Assembly (NCBI GenBank): GCA_963854835.1
Contig: OY978525.1
Location: 5,227,501 to 5,291,500 of the forward strand
DNA from: Megamerina dolium
Taxonomy: Eukaryota > Arthropoda > Insecta > Diptera > Megamerinidae
Length of the DNA: 64,000 bases
Direction of reading: 5' to 3'
Shown: in pieces, positions 12,343 to 24,035 of the stretch
Layout of the letters: each line of letters begins with the position of its first letter
How positions within the stretch are numbered: position 1 is the stretch's first letter
Made by a program: the position numbers and the translations under genes
The notes under the pieces: model-generated
What the model saw: the letters and a program-made list of their open reading frames with translations, nothing else
What the model was told of the DNA's origin: nothing
Database searches by the model: none

Positions 12343-12354
12343 ATTAGCAAATAT
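12343..12354. repeat. Target-site duplication of the Jockey-clade LINE, 5' side
   Basis: ATTAGCAAATAT, identical to 7813-7824. It fixes the LINE 5' end at about 12342, so the element is not notably 5'-truncated. Confidence 0.93.
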
Positions 12355-12599
12355 GAAATTGAAACATATGGGAAATATTTCATATTTGACTATGAAAATA
12401 GTACTGAAAGTATTAGTGAAAATTTAAGTCATTTTATTAATAAATTACCCTATTCCACTTATAAAATCTTCATTTTTTCAGAATGCTACGTTAAAAATGA
12501 ATGGCCAATGTTTTTAAAATTAAAATTAAAACATCATACATTGAAAGCTAATATCATATCTCATATAAATGAGTAAATTAGTTAGAATTTTTATACAAT

Positions 12600-13830
12600 T
12601 TTATATGGCAACTATGCTTATTTATAAATGCAATTTATTTGAAATTTTGTGGTAAACATGTTATGGACCATAAAAAATCAGATTTCTAAAGTTCACTAAT
12701 ACAAAAACGTAGAATAATATTAAAATTACATATGATGACCATGTTTATTTCTGATTACATTGACTTCAAATTTTATGTAGAATGCTATTTTTGCAACAAA
12801 ATTAAATATGTGAAATTTCAAAAGTATACACTAACAATAAATGGTACATGCCATACAAAGTACATTACATTGTATATAGAAATTTAATAATTTTATATGG
12901 TAACTATATTTGTTTATTAGCAAGATCACTTGAAATTTTTAATAAAATTTTATTTTAGCGAAGAAATTATATTCTCGAAGCTTCGAAATGATATATTCCA
13001 AATTACATGTATCTTTCATATAAAAATTGTTAAAAATATGAACATTTTGTATGAGAACTAGTTTTATTTAATATCATAATTATTCAAAATTTTGAGAAAA
13101 CTTTTATTTAAATGAAAAAATTGAATTTTCAAAGTTTCAGTTACATACCTTGGAAAATAATGCTATCTTTCATACAAAAATTCTAAAAATTGGGAAATTT
13201 TGTATGAGTACTATGTTGATTTATTAATGAAATCGCTTGAAATTTTCAGCGAAATTCTATTTTGGCATAAAAATTATACTTCAAAATTTTCATAATGATA
13301 TATTAAAAAATAATCGTAACATCCATACAAATTTGTATAAAAATATGATATTTTAATATAGCGACTATATGTTTTTGGCAAAGGAGCGACTTCAAATTTA
13401 ATATAACACCCTATTTTGATAAAAATATTAAATTTTCAAAATTTCAGAATGATACAATAATAAAAAATGAGACTTCCGTAAAAAATTTTTTATTAAATAT
13501 ATGTTATAATGTTTATTTTGTAACGAAATTTCTTCAAATTTTATATAATATATTATTTTGTTAAAAAAATTAAATTCTAAAAGTTTCACAATGATATATT
13601 GAAAATTAATGATAGCTCTCATACAAAAATGTTAAAAAATTGTATATTTCATATAGCAACTATACTTATTTATTATACGAATGGCTACAAATTTTGCATG
13701 ACTTACTGTTTTGATGTAAAAATACGATTGCTCAATGACATTTTTAAATCGGAAAGTATATTTTGTACAAATGTAGCAATTTGTTGCAAAAAATTATACT
13801 ATTATATATAAAATTACAAAATTTCTCTGA
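12600..13830 (-). repeat. AT-rich tandem array, ~153-bp spacing (probable relative)
   Basis: Units carry CATACAAAAATTCTAAAAA-type anchors at about 12853, 13017, 13171, 13322, 13477 and 13620 (spacing about 143-164). Recurring parts are 'aagtttcagaatgatata' and 'gcaactatacttatttatt'. The period matches the main 153-bp family but the sequence is more diverged, so it may be a distinct subfamily. Confidence 0.65.
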
Positions 13831-15971
13831 TGTCCTCATTAAATTTACCAACTGAAGACTCTAATTTAAACATTTGTTTGAGACCTCCAAAGACATCTCA
13901 AGTAAAATTACACTAAGTGTTCATTTGACTTTATAAAAATCACATTGACTATGAATCTCTCAAAATATCAAATCTTTAAATAATTAGCAAATTCTCTTCT
14001 TCTTATTCTCATGCCATAAATGTCCGATTAAATTGAATTTTAATTAATATTATTTCATATTAAATCATACAGTGTCATATTACATTTGTTGCCTGCATAT
14101 TTGATGAGATCATTACTATTGAATTTTGCTATAATTTTGCTTTTTTAGATCGCATCTAAGACTATAATTAATACTATTGCAATTTATACTTCGTTATATG
14201 GATATTAATGCCTACACAGTACTTTAGCATTTCAATGTATCACATGTATCACCCTTGCATGCCCCCTACAAGGTCCACGAAGTTTTACTTGCAACCAACC
14301 AATCCTTATGTTAAATGCCATTATCAATGACAGAAATGTATAGTTACATTTATTGCATTTGGCATATCATGATTATATACGAATATATATGATTACTAAC
14401 GAAAGTAATTATTCATTATTATATGTATATGCAGAATAGTTTGGGGGGGAATAAATGAGGAATATGATAATGGGTATTCTATTGCGAAGGCAACCGAAGG
14501 TCAAATTGAGGCAGGTCATTTGCATTGTAATAAATTAATAAAATTAATAAAATACAATGAAATTTGAGTAATATAAATTTACTGCATTCGATGATAGAAC
14601 TTAATATATTTATAGGCAATATAATCTGAAAGATGTGAGAGAAATTTGCAGAAACTACCATAAATTTGTCTATGAGAGCTACTTATATCATCTACAGAGC
14701 TTTAGATAATTTAAAAATATTTGATTTCTTTAAAAAATAAGCCAAATGAAAAAAAAAATTGTGTTTTTCTCTCCACTTTATACCATTTTCATTTTTCATT
14801 TCACTCTAATTTGCCATTTAAGTCTAATAGTACTTGAGGGACTACCATATTATAATGGTGTACTATATGAGTTTATACATATACATACATACATGTACAT
14901 GTAACAATGTTGAATTTTTTTTCGTTTTTGTTGCCATACACCAGTCATACATATGTTAGATCCACCATGAGTTGCTAGTAGTGAAGAAATATTGCGCTTG
15001 CTCTTGCTGACATGCAAGAAAAGCAGCTGTCTGTCATTGTTGTTACCTACCACCCACATACATACAACACCTGATTCTGCTATGGTTGTCTAATTCTGTT
15101 TTTTTACAAATTTTATTTTTTGTACTTACTTTCATTCTGCACACGACACATACTCTCACACACACACACACACACACTCAAGCATGGCAGTTAATTAGAT
15201 TGAAAGGATAATAGGCTGCAATGAACTCCTAGTTATAAAGTGCATATATAATTTATTATTGTTGTAGTAAGCAGCAATTGTCTATTCACCTAACTAACTG
15301 TTTGACTGTCTATCTATCTGTACTTGTATGTCTGTTTTTTTGTTTTTTTTTTTTTGCCTGTATTCTTAGTAATGTTCTCGTAACTTTTTAATGAGGCTAA
15401 TTGAATTGCAGCAACAATGCGTTATAAAATGTAATAATATTCCCTATGTTATACAAGTATTGGTAAGGTAGAATATGATGCATGTGTGTGTGTTTGGCGT
15501 CCTTCTTCATGGCTGCTCATTTTATTATATAGTAGAATTATACTTACTATACATATTGGTAATGCCATCATATCTCAAGTCAAATAGCGGCATAAAACTA
15601 ATTAAAGCTTATAATATAAAATTTAATTGACATGCATTAGAAATTCATTAACTTGTAGCAGATAGTAAGCATATGCTCTTATTCAATTTAGAATGATACT
15701 CTGATAAATGTAAGTGTATTTGTAATTTTGTTCAGAATTTATGATTATTTCTTGTAATTGATTCGAATGTAATGCTTTGGTATTTGCCATTGATCCATCT
15801 GAATTCAAATAGACACGTGTTGAAGTATTTATGGAAGAAAATGGGTATGGTTTTGACAAAAATTAATGCCTTAGTAAAAAATACTCCGAGTACTTATCAG
15901 CACGTTGATTCAGCTATTTTTAAATTACTTGGATACTCCTTAACTTGCATTAGCTAAATTTTTTGTTGAGG
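13830..15971. other. Noncoding, AT-rich
   Basis: A CA run at about 15159-15177. Nothing else recognised. Confidence 0.7.
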
Positions 15972-17175
15972 TTTTTTTTTTTTGGACAATAAGAAATCAA
16001 ACGCAGCACTCAGACATTTATTGGTCCATTGTACTGCGCTCGAAGTTCCATTTTATTGTGTGTTAAATCTACCCGTTCTCCGAAGAAATTGGAATAGATC
16101 CTGTGGTGCTAAAGACCCAAGAGTTTCGGCTCTCAGCGCGTCAGTGCGAAAGACCTCAAACCTGATTTGAGCAAAAGCAGGGCAGACACATAAAAAGTGG
16201 TCCGCCTTCTCATCTTCTTCTTCACAGGCTGGGCAAAATGCACTGCCTCCTAGTTTTACCTTTTCCATGTGCTTTGCCCATAGAAAGTGGCCTGTTACCA
16301 AGCCGGCTAGCATTCTGCAATCACCTTTACCTAGAGATAGGAGGAAATACGACCATTTACCCGATATGTTAGGTAACATGGAATTTGTCCATCTGTAGTC
16401 TCTCTCGGCCTGCCAAGTCTCCTTATGGTCTAGATTAGCCCAGGTGTTGACCGTGGCCTTGATGGCTCTAGTGGGTAGTGGCAAAGCAGGCTCAGCCGCA
16501 GAGGTCTCATTGCCTACGATTCCCAAGTGGCCAGGGATCCGCTAAACTATTATGTCTTCCGACATAATTTAGCCTTGATTTGCAGAACTCCACTATCTTG
16601 GAAGTAGTGATAGGGTTGTTCAAGGCCAGCAGCGCAGCCTGACTGTCACTGCAGACAGAAATATACTTGATTTTCTGTCTCTTGTCTACGATATAATCCA
16701 TTGCCTTCTGTATTGCATAGACCTCTGCCTGAAAGATAGATGCATACATACCAAGAGCAAAGAACAGGTGAGCTCCGTCAGTTTCCACGAAGATTCCAGA
16801 ACCAGAATGTTCTTCAGAACTGCAGCCATCAGCGAAAATGCGGAAGCAAAGTCTACCCGGCTCAGCCTCAGAGTCTGACCAGGAGCTAGCCGCAGGTAGA
16901 TCTACTTTATAACGCTTTTCTAGTACAATCGTAAGCGGTCTAGAGTCCCAGGGCATAGACAGAGCTAAAAAATTCACGCCTGTGACACTTCTATTCAGAG
17001 CCGGAATAGAGCCGTACCAGTGTCCGTTGTGAATCAACCTACAGATGACCGTCATGGCCTCTCCTCGGATGAAAACATCAAGTGGGGGAAGATACATCAT
17101 AGCATCAAGAGCTGGGCCAGATGTGATAAAGAAGGCCCCAGTACAACATAAAGCCACAGTGCGTTGTAACCTTGA
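15972..17175 (-). mobile_element. 5'-truncated RNase H-bearing LINE fragment
   Basis: Minus-strand 3' part of an I-group-like non-LTR element. A T-run at 15972-15983 is its poly(A) tail. The coding part, from about 17175 down to 16053, is in two frames. The first (17157-16507) has the RT C-terminal tail (VALCCTGAFFITSGPALDAM) and an RNase H domain with the acidic residues in FADGCSS, AEVYAI and SDSQAALLAL. The second (16526-16053) has the end of RNase H (GIVGNE) and a CCHC-type finger, CPACEEEDEKADHFLCVC. The frames change near 16530-16545, inside the RNase H His motif. No duplication flanking the fragment was recognised. Confidence 0.88.
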
Positions 17176-17490
17176 TAAGGTTTCAATAGAGCAAAATATG
17201 AAAAAGTATATGCTTTAAGTACTAAAATGATCATCGAAAATCTACAAAAAAAATAGGGAAAAATATAAATTGTGAAATTATATACAAACACCTGACTGCA
17301 GAAAAATTTTCTAAATGCAAATTTAGTGATACCAAAATTATTTTAAGATTTCTATTTATATCTTTATTTTTTTGTTGTAGTTGAAGGCATTATCATGGCA
17401 ATAATAACTGCGCTGAAGTTGGATGCAAAATTCAAAATTGTGGGCTTGTTAAAGTTGACCCGAAGCATTATAAAATTTAATATAGTAAAT

Positions 17491-17675
17491 GCTTCTTAAA
17501 AGAGCTCTGTGACAAAGCTAAGATAAAGTAATGTCACAAGAGTTCTTCCGTTCGGAACCGGTTAATATAATTAGGTTCCTTCTAATGCTGCCCAGAATTT
17601 AACACGCAGAATGGTATTGGAAGAGAAGATCGATGGTATTACAATGGGCCTTTATGGCCTAAGTGTATCCTCTCA
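17491..17675 (+). mobile_element. 5'-truncated SINE-like copy
   Basis: Matches the 3' half of the family: a 'aagagctctgtgacaaagc'-type stretch, 'gttcttccgttcggaaccgg', and the 'ttctaatgctgcccag' and 'aacacgcagaatgg' parts. The tRNA-like head is missing. The tail differs from the full copies and runs into TA-rich repeats (cctaacctaac). Confidence 0.7.
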
Positions 17676-20650
17676 GAGAAAAGGCAGCCACAATAACCTA
17701 ACCTAACTTAAAGCTGATCTTATCGCCGGCAATTTGGCTTCCGTGTTTAGTGCACTGCACATTTCTGAGTGATAGGTTTGCTGATGTATCTGGAGCCTTA
17801 TGTGATTTGCTTCAATTTCAATATTGGCCATCATTCAGGTAGCTTGAAGCTGAAGCACATTAATGTTGAGTGAATGAATGCCAACTGAATTAATGTCGAA
17901 AAAAATGCAATAATGTCGAAATAAAATATGTTTTGAAATTATTTCAAAAATTATTGAAATAATGTCGAAATTTGGATATTGTAATAAATATTGTAATTTT
18001 ATGCTCGAATTTGTGCAACCGGTAATGTTGAAAAGTATCAATTCAATAAAATGTTTTGATATTATCGCACTCCTTTGCGATCTTAATCCACTAATGTCAA
18101 CTCAATTAGCGTTTTGAATAACATATTTCCCTATTAGATTGTAAAATCTATACTTTCTGGAATTTCCTACCAACAATTCTGCGATTACTTTTACTTTTTT
18201 ATAACCGGCAACTTATATTGCCCTCAAATGGGAAGTAAATTCGATACTTCCGAATACTTTTCGATATTCCACAATAAGCATCTCAGTATGATCATAAGTA
18301 TTTCAATATTCCAAAAAGAAAATAAAGCCTTCATTTACGATTTTATTGTAAAAATCTTCTTAGTATGAGAGGAAAATAAGGATGAGCTAAAAGGTTCTTC
18401 TCTTACAAAAATTCATACAAATGAAACAATTGGATTCGTTTAACTGGTAATTTTTTAGTCTACCAATATACACAATTTCACAAACGTAATATCAGAATGT
18501 ATTATCGCATCAATTGTTGTGTAGTGGTAGTGGCTTCTTTGTTATTTGTTGTTTCTGTAATTCTAGCCGTATACAACTACATACATATTATATAGGTACA
18601 AGCATATATAATCATTCATATGATAGCCTATAGGAGCACTCGCATCGCGTATACATACATAAATATATACAATCTCTACATCTACATATTCCTATGTGGC
18701 GTAGTCGTCATTCAAATATATTCACACATATGAGTACATCATATATATACATACACATACACATCCGGTACGTATGCGCGCACCGCATATGTTGTCAACT
18801 CCCTATGAGAGCATCTAAAAAAGAAAATGAAAATGATGAGGAAAAAAATGAACCTAAAATAACCTGAAAGTAAATAGAAAAAGCAAAACACAAATCCAAA
18901 TGTATATCATCATATCATCAACATATAGCTGTATACATATGTAGCTTCACCAATCAGCAACATGCACCCCTACTGCCATTCATGCTAGCGATATTTTTTC
19001 TTCATTTTCTTCAAGTGAACAAGCCACACACACACATACTCCCACCATTGCCATCCGACAAAAAGAATCAAGTAAAAAAATTACACACACACACACTCGA
19101 ATGAGTATGTAACTCACTCATATGCCCATATAAATTCTGTTTGGATAAACTTACATTTATTGTATATAAACATAGTATGCTAGGTGCATGTACCTATGTA
19201 TTGTGTTGAGAATTAATTGAAAAAATAGAACAAGTATAATTTTTGTTGAGCCACCAAAATCAGCAAAAAATATAAAAATATTTATATACGTCGATGTTGC
19301 AAGACAAAAAAAAAAAAAGTAGTAGAAAATTTTCGTATGAACGAGCGATAAAGAAAAATAAAAAATAATGAATTGAATCAAATGGGGAAAAATTAAAAAT
19401 TGTACACACATACATACACATACTATGTAGTTACATTCAGGAATATCAGGATACGAAACAGGCTAACACCAAGCAGGTTGGCAGACAGGCAATATCTATA
19501 AGCTCTGTATGGCAAATGGTTGGCAATCGCGCTGAATTGAACGCCATATTGTTAGTGAAATGCTTTTGTGGAATAGATGGGATAAACAAATAATATAAAG
19601 GTATACAAAAAAAAAATTAAATAAAATAAAATGGAATATATGCATATGTTCTTAGCCAACTATTAAGAATGAAATATAGCGAAATTAGTTCTTTAATGAT
19701 GTTTTTGCTTATTAAAAACCCATATACAAGATTAGATAAATTATACCGAATTGAAAACTCTAGGAAAGCTAACTAAAGAAATCTATTTCACAGTGAACAA
19801 TACAATTTTTGTTTCTGAAGTTCTTGCAAAAGTCGCACCAAAACTATTGCTTAAAAATTTTGCATGCAGAAAATGCTAAAGAAGCGAACTTTCACTATGA
19901 CGTTAAGCTTTATGGATTTCTGCAAGCTATATCGAAATTATTCTTCTATATGAAAGCCTTATAGAAGCACTATCGAAGCAATTGCTTCCCAGTTATGCAT
20001 TTCAATTGAGAATATTTTCGTTTCAATAACTTTATATCTTTCGTAATTCGAATCTGAGACTGTGATATGGTACTCACCTTAATTTTAGTAAGTTTTTTTG
20101 AAAATCTTATTCAAAGCAAAGTCACACAAATTAATAGAAACGTCTTGTTCACCAGACGAGATGAACGTTTCCACTGAATTCGTTTCGGGCATAGTCAGGT
20201 GAGGAAATCAGGTGGAAAAATAATCATATCTAGATATTTAAAAATGTTTCATAAACATAAGAAAAAAATCTTATACATCTTTTTCATCATCAATATTATT
20301 CCTGAACATAATTACTCCTTGTTAAGGCTGCGTTACAAAGTGATTTTAAGATCGTTAGAAAATCGATAAAAGAACTCATATTTGCCCAAAAATCACTTAT
20401 AGAGCAATAAATTGTATGACTGACTTCCCATTATTTTTTCTTTCTTCAACATTTTCCCCAAATATACTTACATCCTCACTACAACCCTGCTAAATTGCTG
20501 TCAACAACTGAACTAGATTTTCAAAGACAAATTTTCGAGTTTTTATTTTTATTTTCATCAAATTGAAGTTGTCAGTGTATTAATTAGCTGAATTCACTAA
20601 TTACTTCAACAATTCGATCTCTTGATTTTAGAATAAATATCATTATGAAA
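17676..20650. other. Noncoding, AT-rich
   Basis: The short motif AATGTCGAAA is repeated at 17889-17972. CA runs near 19027 and 19083. No gene seen. Confidence 0.7.
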
Positions 20651-21300
20651 CAATTTCAGGGTCATTGTCTGAGGGCGGAGTGATTCCAATGAGCGGTGTC
20701 ACGTGTGGACATCATGTGTAACTCAGATTCTGATGACATGCGATTCCGATACTAATGTATCGCCGAACCATCACCCTCGAAAATAAATGGAGTTATATTT
20801 ATGAACAAATTATAAAAGAATGCATAAAAAAAGTTGCATATTTCAAGGCGACATATTTGTTCTTTATTTTCTGTGGACTTTTACGTTCTTTGTATAAAGA
20901 TTTTGTCTGAGAATGTGCATAGTAAAATTTTCCGGCGAATAATTTTCTAGAACATGTTAACCCTCTAACGACCTTCCAAATACCATTTTATTCAGATTAT
21001 CCAAAAAAAGAGGGGTCAAAACGACCCTTTATTAAGAGAGCTAGTAGGTTAAAATATTTAAAAAAATTGTTCCTCGTGAAATTTTATTGTACGTGTGCAA
21101 ACTACATATTTCGCTCCAATATGGATTTTAACCCTTTTTTCACACTAACTCTAAAAGCAGTCAGGCAAAAAATTGCAAAATTAATATGGCCACAGAAACA
21201 ATATTTGGCCTAAGAAAGCAAACAATTTTGGAGAGTTGACTATATGGGTCTAGGTCTTTCAAACTCAGTTAGAATCATTCCGCAGCCACAAATACTGTGT
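20651..21300 (+). mobile_element. 650-bp terminal-inverted-repeat element, copy 1
   Basis: The left end at about 20651-20690 contains GTCTGAGGGCGGAGTGATTC. The right end at about 21269-21293 reads as its diverged reverse complement (AGAATCATTCCGCAGCC). The interior matches the copy at 49990-50470 over about 450 bases in opposite orientation. Inside lies a 96-bp TTAA-bounded palindromic segment. There is no coding capacity. It is probably a non-autonomous DNA transposon; the superfamily is not assigned. Confidence 0.65.
20957..21052. repeat. 96-bp TTAA-bounded palindromic segment
   Basis: Starts TTAACCCTCTAACGACC and ends with a diverged reverse complement, AGAGCTAGTAGGTTAA. GGGTCAAAACGACCC (about 21014-21028) is a small hairpin in it. 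The counterpart at 50212-50303 shows a better inverted repeat. TTAA ends with CCC resemble piggyBac-type insertions, but this is only a resemblance. Confidence 0.5.
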
Positions 21301-23945
21301 CACTGTGTATTTATTAATATTATGTAGAATTTTTTCCACTAGATTAATAAAAAGGAAATAGATTCGTATTAACATTCTTCTAAAAAAAATTGCAGTTCTA
21401 AGAATTTTCAACCCAAAAACTTTGACAACAAATTACAATTTCACTTACGACAAACTCCAAACATATTCTTCAGCCAGTCACTGTGACCTAACCTCGTAAG
21501 GACATTACAAGCATACCAATTTTCATTAACATTTTTAATTGGATGTTATATACCTAAATTGTAAATTACCTTATCTGCTTATCACCTAACTCCTCCAATG
21601 TAATATTAGCTATTTTTGTAGCAGCTAATCTTACAGGTAATATTAATTTTTGGGGTCAACGTCTGCGACTAATATGGTATTAATTGTACACGAATTTCTA
21701 AATGTTCACTACATGCACTTAATGAAATCAGACATAAAACATGCAAACAAAAAAACCAGCAACAATATCAACTTTCTGACACGTCAAACAAATAGCAATA
21801 AAATATAAATTCCTATTCATCTACGGGCCAAATCAACATTGGCAATGAATATGATGGTAGGAGTGTAATAAATATGAGAATAAACGTCACTACGTCAGAC
21901 AGAACAATAACAGTAACAACAAGAGCGATAAAAAATAGAATGTTGACCAAAAAAATTGCAACAGCACAACGACAAGAAGGCAAACGAAATAAAAAATAAA
22001 AAAAAATATTAAGCCAGAAATAGCCAGAAGCGAAAATAAAGAAATGCCAAAAATGAATAACGAAAGCAGCGTTCATATAATTGGAGTCGGAGAGATGAGC
22101 AGCACCATGAAAGCGAGAGAAAAATATAGCATGAACGAGAGGGTCAGTTGAATACGCGACATAAAAATTAAGCTTTTACTTTTATTTTCAAAATACTCGT
22201 AAAAAAATTAAAACGAGGCCAGCGCAAAAGCAAATTTGTGGTATGAAAGACCAGGCCACCAACTGGCTGAAGAAAATAAAAAGTGAAAATCGTACCACGA
22301 ACAAAAATCCGCTGTTGATTTTTTCTCGACGATTTATTTAATGGTCAACATGCGAAAGAAATCAAGAGAGAGAGGGAGAGAGAGAGAGAGAAAGATGGAG
22401 AGAAGGATATCCAGGAAATATTGTATCCACACTGACCAGCCAATTGAATCGCCACCACTCCATATCCAACATTCAGTTGCCACCATTATCATCGACAACA
22501 ATTGACAAACGTGACCGGACTTGACCATCGGACCATTGGCAAACTTCAATTCATACGCGAATGACCAATGTGCTGCAACAATGCTGCAATGCCTCGTCCA
22601 TTGAACGAGAAAGAATAACTGCGGCTGGCCACTGACCAGGCAGTCAGAAAGTTGAAGTTGGTTGGTTCGCTGCCACCGCATGTGCTGCTACAAAATAAAA
22701 AATAAGGAAAAATAAAGAAAAAAAAAATGCTGACTATTTCTTTATTTTTTCCCATTTTCCTACCCAGCTAAAATAATAAAAAAAAAAAAAATACAAAGCT
22801 TACATAAAATGAAATTAACGAGAAAACGTGAATAAAAAATATGGGGCGCAAGGAGCAGGAGAACAATATATACGCGTACTCAATGTACGGCTGAGGGTTG
22901 GAAGAGACAGAATCGAAACACAAAAAAATGGAAAATAAAAAGAAAAAAAAATGTTGATGATGACAAAAAATGGAGTGAAAAAAAAAACGAAATGAACGAA
23001 GGAAAAAATTAAAAAGAAAATACAGCAGCGCGTTGGTCAACAAGCAACCCAAACTGCTGTAAAGTGTGTTCGGTAAAATGGGGTGGTTGACTGGCATATC
23101 GTACATAATCCGTGTGCATGCCGAATGCGAATTACGAGTGTTGAATATGAGCGATGGAGAGCGATGAGTGGGTGTAGCGGCATAGGTTTCTTTATCTTCT
23201 CATCTACACTGCTCGCACTTGTCCCGAACCGACCCCTAGCCGACACTTACGTTCAGCCATTATGCCATTGCTCCATTGCTCATTCACTATCCATCATTTG
23301 ATGACTTGCTCACCTCTTCACCACCCATTTATGATTCAGTTTGTCCAGCTACTTCTTCATCCTTGTCGACATTATGTCCACTTGTCGCTATTTGCTTCAG
23401 CATTCGTTATTGATGTATTCGCTTTTTTTTTTTTTTACTTTCATTTATCATGTTTTTATGCGTTGTTTTTTTTTTTGTTTTTCATAATTTTCATTTTTCA
23501 CTTTTCCTTTTTACACTCTTGGCGGGAAATTTGTCTTTTTTTCGCATTTTCTGTTTTTATTTTATCTTTCGCATGCTTACTACGAAATTTGATTGCATAT
23601 CATCGGTACTGAGGGTTGCCTATTGCGTAATGTTGATTTAAGGTTGGCGCTAGTGTAATGGGAGATGGACTGTAATGTGGCAATTTGTTGTAGAATCCTT
23701 GTATGGATATTTGATGCACCTACTGGCATTCTCTTGGCATACAAATATGACAACAAAAATACAGAAACATTATTTAGTTGTTTGTCTTTTTATGCGATAC
23801 AATGATGCTTCGTAAAATCTTTCTTTACAAAACTCGAGTTACTGCTTCTCATGTAATTCGATGACTTCCTTTCATCTGCTAGTGATCAGTACCAAAAACC
23901 AATTTTTTAACATTGCAAATAATTACTTACTCAAGTATTTGGGCA
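21301..23945. other. Noncoding, A-rich with a GA run
   Basis: A GA run at about 22366-22392 and a strongly purine-biased top strand between about 21900 and 23000, switching to pyrimidine bias after 23260. The open frames are shadows of this bias (Phe/Leu/Ser-rich). No gene recognised. Confidence 0.65.
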
Positions 23946-24035
23946 TAAGTACTAAATTAACAAGTACTAAATTAACAAGTACTGAATAAACAAGTACTAA
24001 ATTTTCAAGTACTAAATTAACAATTACTAACAAGC
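23946..24035. repeat. Minisatellite AAGTACTAAATTAAC
   Basis: About five tandem copies of a 17-18 base unit (aagtactaaattaacaag), some with internal changes. Confidence 0.8.

Noticed and set aside
12322..12576. 84-codon plus-strand open frame next to the LINE 5' end
   Set aside because: It starts inside the LINE leader and crosses the target duplication, so its first part is not host sequence. The remainder has AT-biased composition and no recognised domain. The pre-insertion frame also stops soon.
22334..23106. A gene in the 22.3-23.6 kb region with several overlapping open frames
   Set aside because: The frames are Phe/Leu/Ser-rich products of strong purine/pyrimidine strand bias. They overlap on both strands and lack domains or a consistent exon structure.
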